NCBI GenBank assembly: GCA_903870055.1
Contig: CAIQBG010000047.1
Location: 32,239 to 96,238 of the forward strand
Direction of reading: 5' to 3'
Origin: an uncultured Pseudomonadota bacterium
Lineage (GTDB): Bacteria > Pseudomonadota > Gammaproteobacteria > Burkholderiales > Rhodocyclaceae
DNA: 64,000 bases
Shown: positions 25,408 through 31,669 of the stretch, in pieces
How the letters are laid out: each line of letters begins with the position of its first letter
Numbering within the stretch: position 1 is the first letter of the stretch
Position numbers and translations under genes: made by a program
Notes under the pieces: model-generated
Told to the model about the DNA's origin: nothing
What the model saw: the letters and a program-made list of their open reading frames with translations, nothing else
The model's database searches: none

Positions 25408-26523
25408 ATGCCGCGCCTGCTGGTCGCGATTAGCAACCATGGCCTAGGTCACCTGGGCCAGGCTGCGCCCGTCTGCAATGCATTACAGGCGCTGCGACCA
25501 GACCTGGCAATCACGATCTGGAGTGCGTTGCCCGCTGCGACGCTAGCAGCCCGCATCATCGCCCCTTTTGAGCACATTAATCAGCCCTGCGACCTCGGGT
25601 TGATCATGCACGATGCTATGCGCGTTGACGTTGCTGCAAGCTGGGCGCGTTACGCCGACCGCGAGGTTAACTGGTATTCGCATTTAGATATTGCTTGTAG
25701 CGTAGTGCGCACTGCCGCTCCTGATCTGATTCTTAGCGATGTCGGTGATATGCCTTTGGCGGCTGCACAAATGCTGGGCATTCCCGGCATCGCCATGAGC
25801 TCTCTCAACTGGGCAGACACAGCACGCTTCTATTTTGAAGGACTCCCCAACTCGACAGCCGTATTGAATCGTCTGACGGATATCTACAACAACGCACCAC
25901 TCGCACTCCGGCTCAGTCCGGGCATGCCCATGCGCGGACTGGAAGAGCACACTCTCCCGCCCGTTGCTGCTCTCAGCGCTTATTCACGCGAGATGCTTGA
26001 AGACAAGTTAATGCACTTGATCGATCCAGCACTCAAGGATCGCCCACGGATTCTGATCGGCATGGGTGGCATTGAAACGCATCTCGCTTGTACCCAATGG
26101 CCTGAGCAAAAAGCACTCACATTACTCGTTGCCAATCAGCCACATTTGCAAACCAGTGGACTGGCAGTCCAGGGCATCGTCAATGCGGATGCCTTATGCG
26201 CTCTCACTGATCTGGTCTTTACCGACTTGCTCGGCTACTGTGACGCAGTGATCTGCAAGCCGGGCTACGGCACTTTTGTAGAAGCGGCGCTGGCCAACAC
26301 CCCTATACTTTACGTAGAACGGGAAGACTGGCCTGAACAACGTGTACTGGTCGCGTGGCTTGAAGCTAATGCACGTTGTGCGAAGCTCGACCCGGCTACG
26401 CTGCAACAGGGGAATTTCAGCGTAGCAATTGATCGGCTATTAAAGCAATCTGCCAAGCCACCCATCAGGCAAGACGGTGCGACAGTTGCTGCACAAGCAA
26501 TTTTGCGTTGGCTTAACGGATAA
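25408..26523 (+). CDS. GT-B glycosyltransferase-like protein, unknown substrate
   Basis: Protein of 371 residues. An N-terminal Rossmann segment ISNHGLGHLGQAAPVCNAL resembles nucleotide-sugar glycosyltransferases. The C-terminal half has ILIGMGGIE and a donor-site-like KPGYGTFVEAALANTPILYVER, reminiscent of the glycosyltransferase-like part attached to sugar kinases in plants. No signal peptide or membrane helix. It begins two bases after trhP, so the pair is probably one transcript, but nothing known links glycosyl transfer to tRNA hydroxylation. Function not assigned. Confidence 0.7.
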   Translation: MPRLLVAISNHGLGHLGQAAPVCNALQALRPDLAITIWSALPAATLAARIIAPFEHINQPCDLGLIMHDAMRVDVAASWARYADREVNWYSHLDIACSVVRTAAPDLILSDVGDMPLAAAQMLGIPGIAMSSLNWADTARFYFEGLPNSTAVLNRLTDIYNNAPLALRLSPGMPMRGLEEHTLPPVAALSAYSREMLEDKLMHLIDPALKDRPRILIGMGGIETHLACTQWPEQKALTLLVANQPHLQTSGLAVQGIVNADALCALTDLVFTDLLGYCDAVICKPGYGTFVEAALANTPILYVEREDWPEQRVLVAWLEANARCAKLDPATLQQGNFSVAIDRLLKQSAKPPIRQDGATVAAQAILRWLNG

Positions 26524-26529
26524 ATCGCG

Positions 26530-27135
26530 TCAGAAGCGGTAACCGCAAGGTTCAAGTAGACACGCTGTTTCGTGTACGGGAAGCCCCATGATCCCGGTAA
26601 AGCTGCCCTGCATATCTGCCACAAAAGTTCCGGCATGGCCCTGAATGCCATAGGCACCCGCTTTATCAAAGGGATCGCCGCTGGCGATGTATCGATCAAT
26701 GGTCTCCACGCTCAGCGGCATGAAATGTACGCGACTGACTGACAACATCTGCCGGATATCATGGCCATCGATCACAACCACGGCCGTCAGCACCTCATGC
26801 ACCTGCCCAGACAAGGCGGCCAGCATTTCACGTGCTTCGGCAGCATCGGACGGTTTACCAAGAATTCGTTCGCCAAGCGCTACTGTTGTATCAGCAGAAA
26901 GCAATGGTCGCTCAACCCATTGCCGGTCACGCACATACGACAAGGCATGCAGGGCTTTATCCAGCGCTACGCGACGCACGTAATCTCGTGGCGGTTCACT
27001 GGGATGCACCGACTCATCCACTTCGTATTGAGCGCCCGCATCATCCGTAAACTGCAGCACCTCGAAAGGCACGGCCATGCCCTGTAGCAACTCGGCGCGG
27101 CGTGGGCTTTTAGAAGCGAGCCAGATCGTCTGCAT
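26530..27135 (-). CDS. maf: Maf family nucleotide pyrophosphatase
   Basis: Protein of 201 residues, a house-cleaning NTP pyrophosphatase acting on modified or canonical nucleotides (dTTP, UTP, m7GTP depending on subfamily). The opening IWLASKSPRRAELLQGM holds the substrate-binding Ser/Arg pair, LSADTTVALGERILGKP the catalytic Asp/Lys region and DKAGAYGIQGHAG the conserved C-terminal block. Subfamily was not decided. It is the last gene of nadD-rsfS-rlmH-maf, five bases after rlmH. Confidence 0.94.
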   Translation of the reverse strand: MQTIWLASKSPRRAELLQGMAVPFEVLQFTDDAGAQYEVDESVHPSEPPRDYVRRVALDKALHALSYVRDRQWVERPLLSADTTVALGERILGKPSDAAEAREMLAALSGQVHEVLTAVVVIDGHDIRQMLSVSRVHFMPLSVETIDRYIASGDPFDKAGAYGIQGHAGTFVADMQGSFTGIMGLPVHETACLLEPCGYRF

Positions 27136-27140
27136 GACTT

Positions 27141-27611
27141 TTATTCGCGATGATAGGGATGGCCGGAAAGCACGGTAATGGCCCGATACAACTGCTCTGC
27201 CAACAACACGCGCGCCATTGCATGCGGCAGCGTCAGCGAGGAGAGACGAATCATTTCATGGGCTGTTGCTTTAAGTGCTGGTGCAATGCCATCGGCACCA
27301 CCAATGATTAATGCAACATCCTGAGCCTCTCCTTGCCAATATTGCAATCGTTTAGCGAGGGCTACAGTCGTAATATCCGTGCCGCGCTCATCAAGCATGA
27401 CGCGTCGTGCGCCGGCAGGAATTGCGGCCTCGATACGCACCGCCTCAGATTCCATGATCTGTTGTGCTGTACGACTGCCAGTCCGGGGCTCCGCCTTGAT
27501 TTCATGCAAGACGATAGGCTGCGCGCGAGGAAAGCGTTTCAGGTAATCCGAGCAGGCGGCCGTTGCCCAATCGGGCAAACGCTGGCCGACACTGATCAGA
27601 TGTAACCTCAT
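27141..27611 (-). CDS. rlmH: 23S rRNA pseudouridine-1915 N3-methyltransferase RlmH
   Basis: Protein of 156 residues, a minimal SPOUT methyltransferase that modifies pseudouridine 1915 of 23S rRNA in assembled 70S ribosomes. The family opening MRLHLISVGQRLPDW and the SAM-knot segments LIIGGADGIAPALK and LPHAMARVLLAEQLYRA, ending HPYHRE, are all present. Length is standard. Its ATG overlaps the rsfS stop by four bases (ATGA), which supports coupled translation of two ribosome-acting proteins. Confidence 0.97.
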   Translation of the reverse strand: MRLHLISVGQRLPDWATAACSDYLKRFPRAQPIVLHEIKAEPRTGSRTAQQIMESEAVRIEAAIPAGARRVMLDERGTDITTVALAKRLQYWQGEAQDVALIIGGADGIAPALKATAHEMIRLSSLTLPHAMARVLLAEQLYRAITVLSGHPYHRE

Positions 27612-28183
27612 TCAGCGGCTGATTTTTTAGTGCGTGGTTTAGCGGCACCCGTTTTTTTAGCAGGGGCTTTGCGTGGCGCAGCCTTTTTAGCGGCTGGTTT
27701 CTTATCTGTAGCCGTCTTAGTGGCTGCGGGTTTACGGACACGCGGCTTCGCCGGCGCCTTCTCTTCTGAATCAGCGGCAGGCGCCTTGCTACTCGGCTTT
27801 TTAGCAGCAGCCTTTTTAGCCGCCTTTTCGGCCGCAGGGCCAGCGGGTTTACCTGGACCCCACAGACCTTCAAGGTCAAAGTGGAGACGCACCAGCGGCT
27901 GCATGACGTGCACAACAACTGGCCCCAGATCAACCAGTACCCATTCGCCGGTTTCTTCGCCTTCAGACGAAAGCACTTCGCCACCCGCTTCACGTACTTT
28001 ATCGGCAACGTGCCGTGCCAGCGCGCGCACCTGGCGGTTTGATTCACCGCTAGCCAACACGATTCGCTCGAACATCTGCGACACCTTGGCTGTATTAACC
28101 ACGATGATATCGCGACCCTTGATGTCTTCCAGCGCATCCACTGCAATGGTTTCAAGTTTTTTGATCGAGAGTTCTTTAGACAT
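27608..28183 (-). CDS. rsfS: Ribosomal silencing factor RsfS with Lys/Ala/Pro-rich tail
   Basis: Protein of 191 residues. Residues 1-112 are a normal RsfS domain (KKLETIAVDALEDIKGRDI, ASGESNRQVRALARHVADKV, WVLVDLGPVVVHVM), which binds ribosomal protein uL14 and blocks subunit joining under starvation. Residues 113-191 are a low-complexity basic tail built from AAKK, PAKK and KPAA units, like bacterial histone-H1-like proteins, probably disordered and able to contact nucleic acid. The ATG at 28183 has AGGAA six bases upstream; a start at 28213 would run back over the nadD end. Between nadD and rlmH. Confidence 0.93.
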   Translation of the reverse strand: MSKELSIKKLETIAVDALEDIKGRDIIVVNTAKVSQMFERIVLASGESNRQVRALARHVADKVREAGGEVLSSEGEETGEWVLVDLGPVVVHVMQPLVRLHFDLEGLWGPGKPAGPAAEKAAKKAAAKKPSSKAPAADSEEKAPAKPRVRKPAATKTATDKKPAAKKAAPRKAPAKKTGAAKPRTKKSAAE

Positions 28184-28209
28184 GTTGTTCCTTGGTGCTG
28201 AAATGACCG

Positions 28210-28863
28210 TCAATGCGCGGTCGACTGATAGAGATGGTGCTGAATGATATATTTTTCAACGGCAAGAGGTACTAACCCGCTAATGGGCAAGCCCTGCTTC
28301 AGGTTCTGGCGCACCTGCGTCGCCGACACCTTGCAGGGCGCTATGGTAAACGAAACAAGGCAACCTGCGCGTTGTTGGCGCAAGAGCGCCAGATCTTGCG
28401 TGTAATGGGCTGCCCAGAATGATCTCAACGGTTCAGGCATCTCCGTTGGCAATAACGCAGTCTCCGGGCGGTTCGCTACGGCAATATGGGCATATTCAAG
28501 CAAGGTTTCCCAGCGGTGCCAAGTCGGCAGCCCCAGCAGCGCATCGGCCCCCAGAATCAGTACGAAGCGGCCCTCCGGATCGCTCTGACGCAAGCGCTCC
28601 AAGGTACGAATCGTCCAGGATGGTCCTGTTTGCAACACTTCCGCATCATCCACAGCGCACCGTATTGGATGTGCAAAAGCCAGTTCAACCATTGCCAACC
28701 GATCTGCCGCACTCGCTTGCGGTAGCTGACGATGCGGTGGCTGTCCTGCCGGTATGCAGCGCAGCTCATCTAATCCAAAGGTTGTGATGGCATTCTCGGC
28801 CAACTGCAGGTGCCCGATATGCACTGGGTCGAAAGTGCCGCCGAGAATACCAATCAGCTTCAG
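28210..28863 (-). CDS. nadD: Nicotinate-nucleotide adenylyltransferase NadD, apparent CTG start
   Basis: Protein of 217 residues converting nicotinate mononucleotide to its adenine dinucleotide in NAD synthesis. The nucleotide-binding motif GGTFDPVHIGHL must be included, and it lies upstream of the first usual start codon in this frame, a GTG coding the Val of that motif. The only start-like codons before it, after an in-frame stop, are CTG at 28863 and 28857. The CTG at 28863 gives LKLIGILGG, the normal family opening, and overlaps the upstream gene's stop as CTGA. The ATP motif ISGLVPLAVEKYI is present near the C-terminus. Confidence 0.88.
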   Translation of the reverse strand: MKLIGILGGTFDPVHIGHLQLAENAITTFGLDELRCIPAGQPPHRQLPQASAADRLAMVELAFAHPIRCAVDDAEVLQTGPSWTIRTLERLRQSDPEGRFVLILGADALLGLPTWHRWETLLEYAHIAVANRPETALLPTEMPEPLRSFWAAHYTQDLALLRQQRAGCLVSFTIAPCKVSATQVRQNLKQGLPISGLVPLAVEKYIIQHHLYQSTAH

Positions 28864-29666
28864 ATCGGCTGCGCCGGGGCGGCGCCCTCATTATCCGGCA
28901 GCACCTCGCTATAACTGCTCAGGAAAGCGGACACCACCGTTGGCGCCAACACGGCCATAAGTGGCACCACGATCAACGAGGTAACAACGGCCTCACTGAT
29001 GCCGAGCGCGATCAACAACATCATGGCCAGCGCTGGAACAAAAATACCGAATGTCAGGATAGCCAGAAACAGGCCAAGCAAACCCTGCCAGGCGCGCCAC
29101 GAAGCAACCAGGCTAAAAAAGAGCGCTTTGCCCAGACCAAAGCCGCGCCAGGCAACAAGGAGCGGCGCATAGGCAAACGCCATCATCACCGGCATATAGA
29201 GCGCTAGTGCAAACAACAAGGCACTCAATGACAGGCTCTCCGGATCTATCGTTGAGGCATCGACGCCCGCCCCCAAAGTCGATCGCGCCATGAACTGCAG
29301 CAGCGTCCCACCATCAAATAGGGCCGTCAAAGCAAGCACACTCAGCGTCAGCAAAAAGTGTATTACGCCCAGGCCCATCAGCGGCTGCAACCGATTGCGG
29401 AAGCCAGAAAACATGAGCGTAAAACTCGGCATGGCTTCAGCATCCAGCGCACGGCACCCGGAAAACACACCAACCAACAAGACAGGTGCCAAGGCAGCCA
29501 CTAGCAAATCGCCCGCTACGGGTATAAGCCCGGCCAAACCCAGCATCGTCCAGTAAGACATCACCCAGAAGAGCATCAGCAGTGGGTTGCGACGATACCG
29601 GGCAAAGCCATCACGAAACCACTGCCAGCCAGTTGCTAGCCCGATACGATTCATGGGTTCAGACAT
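28860..29666 (-). CDS. BPSS1780-family polytopic membrane protein (second paralogue)
   Basis: Protein of 268 residues with about six hydrophobic segments (first at ~28-50) and a short cytoplasmic N-terminus, GWQWFRDGFARYRRNPLLM, that resembles the opening of the neighbouring 278-residue gene product. The pattern fits the BPSS1780-type membrane proteins described only from betaproteobacteria; function is unknown. The gene overlaps the paralogue's 3' end by eight bases and its own stop overlaps nadD. It is probably part of one transcript with both. Confidence 0.75.
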   Translation of the reverse strand: MSEPMNRIGLATGWQWFRDGFARYRRNPLLMLFWVMSYWTMLGLAGLIPVAGDLLVAALAPVLLVGVFSGCRALDAEAMPSFTLMFSGFRNRLQPLMGLGVIHFLLTLSVLALTALFDGGTLLQFMARSTLGAGVDASTIDPESLSLSALLFALALYMPVMMAFAYAPLLVAWRGFGLGKALFFSLVASWRAWQGLLGLFLAILTFGIFVPALAMMLLIALGISEAVVTSLIVVPLMAVLAPTVVSAFLSSYSEVLPDNEGAAPAQPI

Positions 29667-30495
29667 CCGTGCTTTCAGATCCGCTCGTGTGTGGTGCGGC
29701 GGTTACAGGCTGTGGCAATTCAAATAGATCGTTATAAGCAGCAAAGGTTGCGCCGGCCATGATGGGAATAACGACCAGCAAGGCCAGCCCCATCGTCAGG
29801 GCTGTTAGAAACAGCATCAGTGCTACAAGAAAGAAAGCCACGATAAATGCTGGCAGGCTGCGCCAGCTGGCAGCAAAGGAATGCCTCATGGCAGCCATGG
29901 CAGAGATATCATGGAATACTGCCAATGGTGGGGCTAGCCAGACCGACATCACCAGTGGCAGCACCAGCAATAGGCTGATCGTTACGGCCAAAATGATGCC
30001 GAAGACGCTAATCACGACGCCGAGCCACTCGTATTGGGTTTCCATGCCAACGGCCATACCGGACAATGCCGCGCCGCCGCCCAGCAACAAGCCCAGAGCC
30101 ACGATGAGCATCCAACCGAGCATGTACCAGACACCTACGTTAACCACGGCTGGGGCATGCTCTCTGAAACCTGTAAACGCATCGGCAACCGCCACGGGTT
30201 CGTTGTATTGCACACGATGGGCAACCACCATCAAACCCGCCGAAAGCACCGGCATCAATAGATGCGCACCCACCTGACCCAATAACGGCACCAGCAGTAC
30301 CAAAAGTATCAGGAGTGTTTGCAGAAAAGCCGTGACTAACCAGAGTCCGGGACGGCGCATGAAGAGCGCCCAGCCATCGGCAACCCAGCGTACGCCATGC
30401 CCAACGCCGACACGGCGGATGGGCGGCAAATCATCGGAGGGATGAAGGTCATGCCAGGGGCCTTGACGATGATGGCGCATATGACGTTCCGGCAT
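29659..30495 (-). CDS. BPSS1780-family polytopic membrane protein (first paralogue)
   Basis: Protein of 278 residues. A His-rich hydrophilic N-terminus (~1-30) precedes VRWVADGWALFMRRPGLWLV and about six transmembrane helices. The shared N-terminal block (W..G...F.R.P) and helix pattern make it a tandem paralogue of the downstream gene. I chose ATG 30495 because it forms a TAATG junction with the preceding stop and has GGAG six bases upstream; an ATG at 30516 is possible. Function unknown. Confidence 0.72.
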   Translation of the reverse strand: MPERHMRHHRQGPWHDLHPSDDLPPIRRVGVGHGVRWVADGWALFMRRPGLWLVTAFLQTLLILLVLLVPLLGQVGAHLLMPVLSAGLMVVAHRVQYNEPVAVADAFTGFREHAPAVVNVGVWYMLGWMLIVALGLLLGGGAALSGMAVGMETQYEWLGVVISVFGIILAVTISLLLVLPLVMSVWLAPPLAVFHDISAMAAMRHSFAASWRSLPAFIVAFFLVALMLFLTALTMGLALLVVIPIMAGATFAAYNDLFELPQPVTAAPHTSGSESTDV

Positions 30496-30875
30496 TACCA
30501 GCTCCAGATCGTCCACATAGGCGGCTGCACCATATCGCCACGCACCGGGTCTGAATCCGGGATCACAGACTGTGGATCCGGTTCCGGTGACTCCGAATAT
30601 GATGGAAGTAACGGGGGGTCAACCACTTCACGCGAGGGACGACCACCACGCCCGTAGGTACGAACACTCGTGCTCCGGTCATCGGGCGAAATCGTCACGC
30701 TGGCATCTTCATCAGCTTCTGCCTGAGGATTCAGCAAAGCGGGATCATTCGTCACCACTTGCGGCGGCAATGTAGAAGCCTGTGCAAAGGCCAACGGCGC
30801 AAGGCAAATACCAAGCGCCATCAGACAGGCACGCGTCAGCAGATTAGAAGACGCGAATTTAAAAATAAGAGACAT
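30495..30875 (-). CDS. Small exported protein, unknown function
   Basis: Protein of 126 residues with a cleavable-type signal peptide: Lys/Arg start, hydrophobic run CLMALGICLAPLAFAQA, likely cut after AFA. The mature part is acidic and Pro-rich, with a short YGRGGRPSREV segment and the C-terminal PPMWTIWSW. It weakly resembles DUF2782 proteins, which often lie near polA in betaproteobacteria, but is too divergent for a firm family call. The start at 30875 is supported by GGA upstream and by the position of the signal peptide. Confidence 0.6.
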   Translation of the reverse strand: MSLIFKFASSNLLTRACLMALGICLAPLAFAQASTLPPQVVTNDPALLNPQAEADEDASVTISPDDRSTSVRTYGRGGRPSREVVDPPLLPSYSESPEPDPQSVIPDSDPVRGDMVQPPMWTIWSW

Positions 30876-30909
30876 GCCGGATTCCAGACGGAGTAATAAG
30901 CAGATTTTA

Positions 30910-31650
30910 TTACAGGTTGAGCAAAAGCTCGCGCTCATTCGGCAGTGGTTCAAAACCGCGAGTCTCGTAATGACGATAGATCGCTTCGACCACCTGATCC
31001 GGATCATCAATCACCTGGATGAGGCCTAGATCAGCGGCGTCAATCATTTTTTCGGCAACCAGCCTGACTTTGAGCCACTCCAACAAACCTGCCCAAAAGT
31101 CGCTGCCCACCAGAATGACCGGAAACTTGGCACTTTTGCCCGTCTGGATCAAGGTTAAGGCCTCCATCAGCTCATCGAGCGTGCCAAACCCCCCCGGCAT
31201 AACGACATAAGCCATAGCAAATCGGACAAACATGTATTTACGTGCAAAAAAATGCTTAAAGCCTACGGAAACATTCTGATACGGGTTGCGCCGCTGCTCA
31301 TGCGGCAATTGGATATTTAAACCAACCGATGGTCCCTTCCCTTCGAAAGCCCCTCGATTAGCCGCCTCCATAACCCCTGGCCCGCCACCAGAAATAACGC
31401 CAAGGCCTGTATCTGACAATTTGCGCGCTATAGTTTCTGCCAGCTGATAGTAAGCAGAGTCGGGTGGTACTCGAGCGCTACCAAAAATCGTCACAGCAGG
31501 GCGCACATTGGCCAGACGGTCCGTGGCTTCAACGAACTCTGCCATAATCCCAAACAGCCGCCACGACTCTCGTGTAACCAAGCTTTCAGGTTCTACCGGT
31601 TTAAAGAATGGCTCTCCCTGCGCTTCTGTTCTTGTCTTTTTCTTGTCCAC
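30910..31650 (-). CDS. LOG family protein (TIGR00730-type Rossmann fold)
   Basis: Protein of 246 residues with the two defining motifs of LOG proteins: GGGPGVMEAANRGAFEG and PGGFGTLDELMEALT. Members hydrolyse nucleoside 5'-monophosphates to base and ribose 5-phosphate; plant homologues release cytokinins and several bacterial ones act on AMP-like substrates. The start is GTG at 31650 with AGGGG seven bases upstream. It is divergent from polA with only 19 bases between start codons, so its promoter must lie inside the polA 5' coding region. Confidence 0.88.
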   Translation of the reverse strand: MDKKKTRTEAQGEPFFKPVEPESLVTRESWRLFGIMAEFVEATDRLANVRPAVTIFGSARVPPDSAYYQLAETIARKLSDTGLGVISGGGPGVMEAANRGAFEGKGPSVGLNIQLPHEQRRNPYQNVSVGFKHFFARKYMFVRFAMAYVVMPGGFGTLDELMEALTLIQTGKSAKFPVILVGSDFWAGLLEWLKVRLVAEKMIDAADLGLIQVIDDPDQVVEAIYRHYETRGFEPLPNERELLLNL

Positions 31651-31669
31651 TCTATCGCCCCTGAATTTG

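Noticed and set aside
27502..28155. Long open frame (217 codons) overlapping rsfS in another minus frame
   Set aside because: It results from the Lys/Ala/Pro repeat and GC bias, is extremely basic without family similarity, and conflicts with the well-supported rsfS and rlmH genes.
28210..28863. nadD as a broken or frameshifted pseudogene
   Set aside because: The frame is open from the motif to the stop, with both nucleotide-binding regions. Only the start codon is unusual, and it overlaps the upstream stop in a normal coupling geometry.
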